The notes under the pieces were generated by a model that did no database searches, was not told where the DNA came from, and saw nothing but the letters and a program-made list of their open reading frames with translations. A DNA stretch of 41,416 nt, taken from Clostridiales bacterium. GTDB lineage: Bacteria > Bacillota > Clostridia > Lachnospirales > WQUN01. A program made the position numbers and the translations under genes. Shown in pieces: positions 16,155-25,500 of this stretch; the first letter of the stretch is position 1, and every line of letters begins with the position of its first letter. Location: positions 1 to 41,416 of the forward strand of contig JAISWZ010000377.1 of the NCBI GenBank assembly GCA_031270945.1, written 5' to 3'.

Positions 16155-18674
16155 TAGGTGTGCCAGCCCTCAAAAGTATAGCCAGAAGCGCTGACAGCAG
16201 GAAGAATGAGCGATTGCCCCGCTTCTGCCGTGACACTTTGTGGAGCGTCGCCAGGCCTGCCATTTAGGTTGAAGCTGACAACATAGGTAGTTTGCGGCAT
16301 CTCGCTCCAGTGAGCATACAGTGTAACACTTGTTTCAGGCGCGTAAGCCGCTCCGGCTAACCCAGCAAGCGCTCCGCCTTCGGCCTGGTCAAACCACCCG
16401 TCGAAGATAAAACCCTCAGCGGAGACAGCGGGAAGCGTGACCAACTCGCCTCCGATAACAGCCAAGCTCTCAGGCACTGCTCCCGGTTTGCCGTTTAGGC
16501 TAAACGATACGATAAAGCTCGCCAAAGGTATCTCGCTCCAGTGAGCATACAGAGTAACCCTTGTTTCAGGCAAGTAAGCAGCTTCGGCTAACCCAGCAAG
16601 CGTTCCGCCTTCGGCCTGGTCAAACCATCCGTCGAAGATAAAGCCTTCGGCAGTGACAGCAGGAAGAGTGACCGACTCGCCTTCGGTTACGGACAAGCTC
16701 TCAGGCACTTCGCCCAGTTTGCCGTTTAGATCGAATGCAACTTCATAAACCTCAGGAATGGCAGTCCAGTGGGCGTATAGCGTTGTGTCTGAATCAGGGG
16801 CAAACTCGTCGCCAGGAGCGCCAACAAGAATCCCGTCCAAAGATTGGGTGAACCAGCCATCAAAGACAAAGCCGTCAGCTGAAGCGGAGGGCAATACAAT
16901 AGAATTGCCGTCTTGGACTTCAAGATCTTCCAAAAGCTCGTTCACTTGAACCCCATTGGCGTTAAACCTGACTGTAAATATGACAGGCTTGTCAGCCTCA
17001 GTCACTTTGAGAGTTGCGATTGTTTCGAAATCCTGGTAGTTGCCGCTAGACACAAGCAAAGTCGCAGTCGCTTCCAGCCCGGCTTCGTATGCCGCTCCAT
17101 TGAATTCAAAGACCAACGCGCCATCGCTTATGTATGGCGTTTGAGCCAGAACAGGAGAGTCTGGAGAATCTGGCAAGACAGAAATGTTATAGCCGCCCCA
17201 ATCCTTAGGGCTGTCCAAAATGGGGAGAAACTCAGTTATGCCAAGAGTTTCGTCCTGCGCCAGCCCTTCCATGACAAAAATAGTTCTTGGGATCCCTGAT
17301 ATTGCCGCTTTTTCAATCTTCGTTTCCACCTCGAAAGATCCGTCTGCCAGCTCGTAGTTCCTGGCTATGCTATCGGGATCCTCAGAAAGCTTGATTGTTC
17401 CAGAAACCGTTCTCAGCCCTGCGTCTGGTGAATCGAAAGCTGGGATGTCGATAAACTCGTAATCTAGCGATCCAAGCGCCTGGCCTGGGATAAGACCTGT
17501 GAACTCGACCGTTTCAACGCTTGCCACAGTCCTTCCGTCATATTCCTTGTTTGTTGCAACGGTCTTTTCCAGATCTATTGCGATGGCCTTCTTGGTTATG
17601 GCAAAGTCTTTCTCCAGCGTCCCGCTGTATGCGGGATCGGTTACGGAAACGACAGCCCTGTAATCGCCAGCGTCAACCGGAGCGGCTGAAAGAGCTTCGT
17701 CTGAGCCTTGCTTGTAGTAGCTTGTTGTGTAGCTGGGGGAAACAGGATTTCCATCAACAGCAAATGTCGCGTTGCTCACTTCCATTGGCTCTCCGCTGTA
17801 CTCCCCGCCAATGTCAAAATCTATGATGGCTTCAAGGATCGGCTTTGATGCGACGTTGATCCAACCCAAAGTAGGATTGGCAAGACTCGTGTCAGTCCTT
17901 ATGAGCTCAATAGTAACTGTCTGCGCTTCGCCAAGGGCGAAGGGCAAAGAAAAGATCTTGAACTGCCCTATATCTTCAAGCACTGCCGAGATTGGAGTTG
18001 TTGCGATGACAGTCCCGTCTTCTCCATAAACCGAAAGCGTTGCCTGACGTGTATAGTTTGCGCTCTGGCGCCAGAACTCGACTTGCGCCAAAGCCAGGTC
18101 ATAGGATCCAGCGTCAAGAGCCAGATTGTACTTGATAGGCTTGTCGTCCTCAGCCCACCAGCCGCCGTCGTTCTTCCCTTCTGACGGGGTTTGCCTTGTG
18201 CTTGTCTTTACGACAGAATCAAAGGTGTCGTTATTGTTAATGCCTACAGAATGCGTGTATCCCCAGCCTGAATCCAAGAACGCCTTGTCAGCCCGCTCGT
18301 TTAAAAGGCTGTCTCCAACAAGCGCCTTGATCGCGTCGTAGATGTATGAGTCCTGGACAAACGTGCCGGATCCTATAAAGCCTGAGAGAATGTAGTAAAC
18401 TGTTCCCTGGGGTATGACTTCAACCCGAGCGGAGACGTTAAGCATCGATCCATATAAAGTGACAGTCCCTGGCACTGATACAGTCTCATAAACAGCATAG
18501 TTGGCCGCTCCCCATTCGACTGGGACACTAAAGGTTTCTCCTTCTTCAGAATCGCATAATATCTCTGAGGGCAGAACCGTTGCGCCGTATTCAGGATATG
18601 TCGCAAAGATCATCGTCTGCTCCGGGTTTACCCCAACAAGCTTGAACTCGGCCTGGGTAACTGTGACGCTGTAA
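16154..18674 (-). pseudogene. Middle fragment of the split GH59 surface protein: malectin-like, MBG and InlB B repeats
   Basis: This is the second piece of the broken gene. It resumes after the element at 18675-18774 with SVTVTQAEFKLVGVNPEQ, directly continuing the RGDGKSKTY of the first piece. Next come a beta-sandwich, possibly malectin-like (around YILSGFIGSGTFVQDSY...GWINVASKP), an MBG/YDG-type stretch (DFDIGGEYSGEPMEV...KKAIAIDLE...NKEYDGRTV), and four InlB-type B repeats of about 77 residues, each ending LYAHW or similar. Repeats two and three are nearly identical in DNA, 231 bp apart. The fourth is cut by the element at 16055-16154. The open frame extends through the upstream element to 18838, but that part is element sequence and out-of-frame DNA. 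No start signal is visible for this piece. Confidence 0.9.
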
Positions 18675-18774
18675 GAGCATATCCCAAAATTCCGAAATGG
18701 CAGCGGAAAAATCCTGGCGAACGCTTCAACGCCGGATTTTTCCGCTGCCTCGGATATAATTTTGGGATATGCTG
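18675..18774. mobile_element. Palindromic MITE-like element inserted in the surface-protein gene, copy 1 of 2
   Basis: 100 bp, with ends GAGCATATCCC and GGGATATGCTG and TAA on both sides (18672-18674, 18775-18777). The arms GGCAGCGGAAAAATCC and GGATTTTTCCGCTGCC pair fully. It adds 103 bp and a stop codon, truncating the glycosidase after KSKTY and giving it a new tail, SISQNYIRGSGKIRR. Orientation is opposite to the 16055 copy. Confidence 0.95.
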
Positions 18775-21700
18775 TAAGTCTTGGACTTGCCGTCGCCCCT
18801 CTTGACCGTATATTCAACTGGGCCTTTTGAAAAGTCAACTTCGCCTTTTGGCAAGTATTCGCCTTCGCTTACGGTCACTTCAGGCTCGATGCTCTCAAGC
18901 GATCCGAAAGACGCAGGAACTGTCACTGATATTTCCCCAGTCGACTGGTCGATCTCGCCAATGCTGTCACCTATATTAAATTTGGTGATAAAGGGCTGAT
19001 CCAGCTCGTAGTCTTTTACGAGCTCCAACCAGCTGACCATAGGCGCCTGAGCGTAAGTAATTCCTGAGGGAACAGAAACCGTTAAAGTGATTGGCGCTGT
19101 CTCATCCAATATTGCGATGTCCTTAAATTCAAACAGACTGCGGGTTACGTTGTTGTTTCCAAGCACAAGCCTGGGAATAAGCTCCTGCTCGACTCCTCCA
19201 GAGCTCAGAACCACTCGCACCCCTCGGCTGTTTGCCGGCCAGGGGGTTTTAAGCCCTATCGCGCCCTTGTAAGCGTACTTCGGCAGCGGAGGCAATGAGT
19301 AAGTAAATTGCGATGAGGTCGAGTTGGCGGATCCGTATAACATCGTCTCGTACTTGTCGGCATACTGATCAAACCCCGACTTGGCGGCAACCGCTCCGGC
19401 ATAGCCAAATCCGTCTTTCGAAGCCTGATCGGACACGCTGTTTAGAAGCTTGTCCCCCATAACCTCTTTAACCCTGTCAAAAGCCACTGATCCAGAAGCG
19501 GAGCTGGCCAAGACTCCGTCCGTTCCGAAGTTTGCGAAGATGACAGTCTCTGGATCCACGACCTCGCAGGTTGCGAATATCGGGCATTCCTGCCCGCCGT
19601 AAGAAGCGGTGCCGTAGATAGTGACGTTCTGGTATGCCATCCCTGATACGTCGACCGGGGTCCAGACAGCGTTAGCGCTGACCTGAGAGACGTTTCCGTC
19701 CAGAACGCTGGTGGCCGTAACGCTCCCTGGCAACCGAGCTTCTATCTCTTCCCATGAATCAGAAGACTTGGCCGCGATGTGAGGAATGTCGCCAGGCCCT
19801 GATTTGACATGCAGAGAGTCCAGAGGCTCGCTTGAGCCGATGACATATAGGCCGTCAAAGTTGATGGCGTTATTGGCAAAGGTTATCTTTACGGTATGAG
19901 GCCCGTCCGATAGTCCTGTCACCTCCGCAAATGAGCAGTGGTAGTCGCTTGCCCTGGTTTGAATTGAGACAACGCTTCCGTTGTCAATGGAATACCCAAT
20001 CGTCCTTGCAGTGGTGTTAGACCCGACTAGCGCAAATCCTGTCCCGTCTATAGCAAACTCTGCCGTGCCGCTTGCCGTTGTCCAAGAGCTGGTGCGGAAC
20101 CAGTTGTTGCTGGAGTCTCCCTCCACAACCCGGTGCGTCCAGGACCCGGAATAGGTTATGCCGTCATCAGCGTCGTCAAGAAAACTGGTGGCGTATGGCA
20201 CGGATCCGCCAATCTTTGAAACTATAAGGTTGTCAAAAGAGCAGGTGTTCCAGCCGGTGCAACCTAGCAATACTCGGCCAAACAGAGAGTTGCTCCCTGT
20301 GTCGTTTGTCGAGGCTACTTCAACTCCGTCCACGTAAGCGGTGATCTGGCTTCCGATAGCACTTACCTTCAGTGTGTAGCTGGTTTTTGCCCCAACGCTT
20401 CCCGAGCTTATCATTGCATTTTTGTCGTAAAAGCTCCAAGCCCCAGTATTCAATATCCGTATGTTGTAGCCCTCATGCTCGGTCTGGCCGGTCTGCTCCC
20501 GCACTCCAAGAATACCGCCTACTGATGAGGTCAAAGTCACGTCAACGCTTGCGGAGTAGTCCATCCACTTGTGATCGCCTATCAAAGTCTTGGGGTTGCT
20601 GGAGTTCCATTCGTCAGCCCTGGCAGTGGTCAGCTGCCTTAATACTCCGCTCTCTACCCGAAACGCGCCAGATCCATCTACCATGTACCTGGGTTCGCTC
20701 CCTCGCGACTCCAGGTATGGGGTGTATTGAACCCTGGATCCGTTCCCGGTGATCACGGGCACGTTAGGCTCGTCTGAGTAGGAAAAGTCATCGAAGTACA
20801 GAATGTCGTCGCTGGTGTCAAACCCCCGCCCAGTAGCGCTTGAGTCCAAAGGCAAAGATTCGCCGTCTTGAGGAAACCGATCAGATCCAAGGCCTGAGCT
20901 TTTGTCAAGAGATGTTACCGTGATCGCAGAATAAGCTGGCACTTGAACCGTAAATGAGCTGGACGACAGGTTTGTCTCTGATATAAGCTCCTCATACCTG
21001 TCCTTGGTTGTCAGCCATACCTCAATAGGAGCGCTTGACCCTATGCTCATGCCAGCCAAACTAACGCTATAGTCCTTCACAATACTTGAGTTGTTCACAA
21101 ATATGGTAGAAAACGCGCTCCCGTCCGGCGCCGCCAAAGTCACATAGCTGTCAGCCCCGCTTTCATTCGAAGCGTGGCCTCCGCTTGGCGATAGCCGGTT
21201 GTAGGAAGCCTCCGGAATGAAGCGCCAGGCTTCGTCTCCCCATCCGGATTTCGCGAAGTCTGTGAAGTGCCGAAGCAGGTACATGCTCTCGTCGTAATGC
21301 AAAAATCCTGCCCAAGGCTCGTCGGCTTGTATGTATTCCTTGAAGTCGTACTGCGTTGAATGGTAGAACGCGCCTATTGCTGGCTGAAAGATGGCATGCG
21401 TCTTGTATTCCTTGTCCATCATGGCCATAAAGGTGTCGACAGCTGAAAGCGGAGTTGACTTTCCTCCAATAGATCCCGCGCCGTAAGAAGGCAAACTCTG
21501 GTTCTCCTGGTACTCAGTCTGCGAAAACGACGCGCTAGCCTCGGAATACCAGGCCTCTTTCCCCTCATTAACCAAAGCCTGCACAACTGAGTTGTTGTTG
21601 CCGGTGGAATAGTGCGATCCTATCGCGTCTATAATGCTCTTCAGACTAGGATCGCTGGTCATGCTGTTCGCAATGCTTATAGGCGCACCAGTCCCGTTGT

Positions 21701-22415
21701 TCTCGTCAGACGCTATGATCTTAATGTTGTGGTACTTCCGCTTTGCCTCTTCATCAAAAAAATCAGGAAATGAGCTCTCTCCAACCAGCTTTCCCTTGAA
21801 CCACTTTATCAAAGCAACATCAGGCGTACTTGTCTCGTTGGTGTCAGGATTTATGTAGTCCCAGATAAACCCGTACTTCTCATAGCAGTCGAAGATCGTC
21901 TGCCTGTACCAGTTGTAAAATGACTCGTCAGTTCCAGCCGAGATCCCCTGTGGCAGCCTCCACCGCAATCCGCTCACTTTCGTGTCCGGATTTACGCTCT
22001 TGGCGTCTGCCGCCAGCTGTAACCCCGGAGATCTCGAAGCGTCAGCCGTCGTCTCAGAACCTCTCATCGTCGCGCTGTCAGCGCCAGTCGAGTTGTTCCC
22101 GTCACTTCCCATTTCAATCTTCACATGAGTCATGATCGGGTATTCGCCGCCAAAGAGCTCCTCTATCAGCGACCAGTACTCGCTGGGATGCTCTGCCTTG
22201 TAATCCATCAAAAGGTTTGATGTAGAATTGCCTGAAAGCACCCCAAATCCCTTGAACGTCAGACCGTCTCCAGTAGCCACAGCCGCCGAGACATCGCTCC
22301 CGTTAATAGTAAAGCTGGCGCCGTATGCCTTTATCGGCGGCAGCACAGAAAACGCCATTATCATTCCAAGTACCGCAGCCATAGCCGCGCGAATCAGTTT
22401 TCCCAGTTTCCCCAT
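18726..22415 (-). CDS. 5' fragment of the split surface protein: secreted GH59-like glycosidase (galactocerebrosidase type)
   Basis: The start is the ATG at 22415, with AAGGAG 6 bp upstream. Residues 1-33 are a signal peptide (basic N-terminus, AAMAAVLGMIMAFSVL, cleavage near AYGA). Residues ~45-520 resemble GH59 beta-galactosidases: FKGFGVLSGNSTSNLLMDY, then DYINPDTNETS with candidate acid/base Glu194, and IGSHY...EAWYSEASASF with candidate nucleophile Glu292. A lectin-like sandwich (ILYFDDFSYSDEP...CSFDNLIVS), a carbohydrate-binding-like module (ITYSGSWTHRV...), a Big_4-like Ig domain (LPGSVTATSVLDG) and a further sandwich follow. The frame ends inside the palindromic element. If expressed, the product keeps its catalytic domain but loses the SLH anchor. 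The GH59 assignment is from motif layout; the natural substrate is unknown. Confidence 0.85.
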   Translation of the reverse strand: MGKLGKLIRAAMAAVLGMIMAFSVLPPIKAYGASFTINGSDVSAAVATGDGLTFKGFGVLSGNSTSNLLMDYKAEHPSEYWSLIEELFGGEYPIMTHVKIEMGSDGNNSTGADSATMRGSETTADASRSPGLQLAADAKSVNPDTKVSGLRWRLPQGISAGTDESFYNWYRQTIFDCYEKYGFIWDYINPDTNETSTPDVALIKWFKGKLVGESSFPDFFDEEAKRKYHNIKIIASDENNGTGAPISIANSMTSDPSLKSIIDAIGSHYSTGNNNSVVQALVNEGKEAWYSEASASFSQTEYQENQSLPSYGAGSIGGKSTPLSAVDTFMAMMDKEYKTHAIFQPAIGAFYHSTQYDFKEYIQADEPWAGFLHYDESMYLLRHFTDFAKSGWGDEAWRFIPEASYNRLSPSGGHASNESGADSYVTLAAPDGSAFSTIFVNNSSIVKDYSVSLAGMSIGSSAPIEVWLTTKDRYEELISETNLSSSSFTVQVPAYSAITVTSLDKSSGLGSDRFPQDGESLPLDSSATGRGFDTSDDILYFDDFSYSDEPNVPVITGNGSRVQYTPYLESRGSEPRYMVDGSGAFRVESGVLRQLTTARADEWNSSNPKTLIGDHKWMDYSASVDVTLTSSVGGILGVREQTGQTEHEGYNIRILNTGAWSFYDKNAMISSGSVGAKTSYTLKVSAIGSQITAYVDGVEVASTNDTGSNSLFGRVLLGCTGWNTCSFDNLIVSKIGGSVPYATSFLDDADDGITYSGSWTHRVVEGDSSNNWFRTSSWTTASGTAEFAIDGTGFALVGSNTTARTIGYSIDNGSVVSIQTRASDYHCSFAEVTGLSDGPHTVKITFANNAINFDGLYVIGSSEPLDSLHVKSGPGDIPHIAAKSSDSWEEIEARLPGSVTATSVLDGNVSQVSANAVWTPVDVSGMAYQNVTIYGTASYGGQECPIFATCEVVDPETVIFANFGTDGVLASSASGSVAFDRVKEVMGDKLLNSVSDQASKDGFGYAGAVAAKSGFDQYADKYETMLYGSANSTSSQFTYSLPPLPKYAYKGAIGLKTPWPANSRGVRVVLSSGGVEQELIPRLVLGNNNVTRSLFEFKDIAILDETAPITLTVSVPSGITYAQAPMVSWLELVKDYELDQPFITKFNIGDSIGEIDQSTGEISVTVPASFGSLESIEPEVTVSEGEYLPKGEVDFSKGPVEYTVKRGDGKSKTYSISQNYIRGSGKIRR

Positions 22416-22437
22416 GATATTCTCCTTATCCGATGTA

Positions 22438-22493
22438 TGCATATCCCTTCCCTGAAGGCAGGTGGGTTGGGCGTAGCGGAGTTGGGATATGCA
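22438..22493. repeat. Short palindrome-ended element just upstream of the GH59 gene
   Basis: Perfect 10-bp ends TGCATATCCC and GGGATATGCA, the same terminal words as the ~100-bp family, enclose an unrelated 36-bp interior. It sits about 22 bp upstream of the GH59 start codon, so it probably lies in or at the edge of its 5' leader. Confidence 0.65.
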
Positions 22494-22599
22494 GTTTTTT
22501 GATTGATCTTTTTTGAAAGATGGGTTGGATCTATAGCTTGAGTAAGTTTAGTGTTAGAAAAATATTAATGCTAGATTTATTTTAAAAACTTGAATGCCA

Positions 22600-25500
22600 G
22601 GCTAGCTTTGGAAGCCCGCAGTGGTTTGGAAGTGATTTCGGTTCTTGCCGTTACCGCTGGGGGTGTGGATTTTGAAGTAAAATGATCCTGCCCCGGATCT
22701 TTGCGCATTTGCCTCGATGCCTTTGATCTTGGTCTGATGTTAAAAGTACCTGCGCAGCGGTGCGGAAGATAGTAGAGCCAAAGTAAGGCTGCTTGAATTT
22801 AGAGGGTTGAAACCACTCTGTACCTTTGATAGTCAGCAAAGGTTCTTTGAAACGGTTTTGGGCACTTGCCGTTACCGCTGGGGTGGGGATTTTGCAGTAA
22901 AATCATTGTGCCCCAGGTTTTTAGCTTTTGCTTCGATGCCTTTGCTCTTGGTTTGATGTTAAAGGTACCTGCGTAGCGGTGCGAAAGATAGCAACGCCAA
23001 AGTTTGTTTGATTTTAGAAGCTTGAAAGCTACATCTTAGCTTTGGTAGCCCGCAACAGTTCTTTGAAACGGTTTTGGGCGCTTGCAGTTACCGCTAGGGG
23101 TGGAGATTTTGCAGTAAAATGATTGTGCCCCGTAGCGGTGAGGAAGAAGCAACGCCTATATGAGGGCCGCAGGGTATAGAAGTTTTTAAATCTTTGCTCC
23201 TTTAACTTTAGGTCTTGAGTTCTTTCCCCTTGATCTTACAAAGCTTTTGCGCAGCAGTGCGGGAAGATGTAATGCCCGAGTGAGATTGCAGGGTATAGAT
23301 GTTTTAAATCGTTTATCCTTTGACTTTAGGTCTTAAGCTCTTTGCCCTTGCTCTTACAAATCACTTGCGCAGCGGTGCGGGAAGATAGCCAACGCCTATA
23401 TAAGGTTGCAGGAAGCCAAAACTTAAGATTTAAAGGTCTTGAAGCGATTTCAAGTTCTTGCCGTTACCGCTGGGGGTGAAGATTTTGAAGTAAAATCATT
23501 GTGCCCCAGGTCTTTGCGCCTTTGCCTTGGTGCCTTTGCTCTTAGCTTGATGTTAAAAGTGCCTGCGTAGCGGTGCGAAAGATAGAAACGCCAATGTTTG
23601 TTTTTAGAAGCTTGAAAGCTATATCTTAGCTTTGGTAGCCCGCAACAGTTCTTTGAAACGGTTTTGACTCTGGCCGTTACCGCTGGGGGTATCTTTGATC
23701 CTTTGAATTTTGACATAGCTTGGTGTTGCAATAGCTGTGCCGGAAGCTCCGAAGGACATTGAGGTGTGCCATTGCAATGGGTCTGGAAGGATTGAGCAAG
23801 CCGTCCTTGCTGACAACCTTTGAGCACCTAGCTCCGTTCTTGTCAGCGCAGGGTAAAGGGCCTTTAAACCTGCCCTTGAGGTAAGTTGCAAGCCATCCGC
23901 TCGTGGTATGGGACTGGCTGACTGGCTTTCATCGGGGACCAAAATCTGGCCCTTTGGCTTCCTGCTCTCCTAAACCGCAAGTCAGGCGTCAAACACAGCA
24001 TTTATTGCGCCGCAACCGAGGTGATCTTTTTACAGGAAATTTTGGTATCAAGGTTTTGAACTTTAGGTCTAAAGGTTTTTGCTCTTGCAAATCACTTGCG
24101 CAGCGGTGCGGGAAGGTGACAACGCCTATATAAGGTTGTTGTTAAAGCTTTGAAATCCTTGATCCTTTGAATTTTGACATAGCTTTGTGACGCAACGTAC
24201 CGCGCCGGAAGCTCTGAAGGTCATTGAATTCTGAAGGTCATTGAATACGGAAGGATTGAGCAAGCGTTTCGCGCGGACAATATTTGAGTTACCCCTGATC
24301 CTTTCTCATCAGCGTAGTGTAAAGGGCCTTAAACCGCCATTGCAGTAAGCCACAAGTCGTCCGCTCATGGAATAGGACTGGATTGCTTTCTTTGTGGGAA
24401 CCCCAATCTGGCCCTCTGGCTTCCTGTTCTACTAAACCGCAAGTCAGGCTTTCAAGCACAGCATTTATTGCGCCGTAACTGAGGCGGCCTTTTTTAGGGA
24501 ATGTTGGTCTTAAGGCTTTTGAACTTCAGGTCTTATGGCTTTTGCTCTTGCTCTTACAACTCACTTGCGTAGCGGTGTGGAAGACAGTAATGCCAAATGA
24601 GGTTGCAGGATGCCAAGGCTTCAAATCTTTGATCCTTTGACTTTAGGCCTTAAGTTCTTTGCCTTTGATCTTACAAATTACTTGCGCAGCGGTGCGGATG
24701 ATAGTAACGCCAAATTGGTTGCAGGGTGTTTAAGCTTTAAAATCTGTGAACCTTTGGATTTTGATACGAAGCTTTGTGACGCAATGCATCGCGACGGAAG
24801 CTCCGAAGGACATTAGGTGCGCCTATGCAATGAGTATGGCGAGGATTGAGCAAGCCTTATTTGCTGACAACCTTTGAGCGCCTAGATCCTTTCTTGTCAG
24901 CGCAGGGTAAAGGGCCTTAAACCACCCTTGCTGTAAGACGCAAGTCATCCGCTCATGGTACGGGATTGGCTTTCCTCGTGTAAACCAGAATCTGGCCCTC
25001 TGGCTTCCTGCTTTCCTAAACCGCAAGTCATCCGCTCTTGATTTGGATCTGGATAGTTATCCTGGTGTGCACCCCAATCCGGCCTTCTGGCTTCCTGCTC
25101 TCCTAAACCGCAAGTCAGGACTTCAAGCACAACCTTTATTGCGACGCAACCGAGGTTCTCTTTATAGGAAATTTTGGTATTAAGGTTTTTGATCTTCAGG
25201 TCTTATGGCTTTTGCCCTTGCTCTTAAAAATCACTTGCGTAGCGGTGTGAAAGATAGTGATGCCAAATGAGGTTGCAGGGCATAGAGGTTTTAAAATCTT
25301 TGCTCCTTTGACTTTAGGCCTTAAGCTCTTTGCCTTTGATCTTACAAATTACTTGCGCAGCGGTGCGGATGATAGTAACGCTCTATTGGTTGCAGGGTGT
25401 TTAAGCTTTAAAATCTGTGAACCTTTGGATTTTGATACGAAGCTTAGGATTGAGCAAGCCTTATTTGCTGACAACCTTTGAGCGCCTAGATCCTTTCTTG

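Noticed and set aside
16154-18838. Programmed frameshifting or protein splicing joining the three glycosidase pieces
   Set aside because: The breaks are explained exactly by two 103-bp insertions with target duplications; no slippery site or intein motif was seen.
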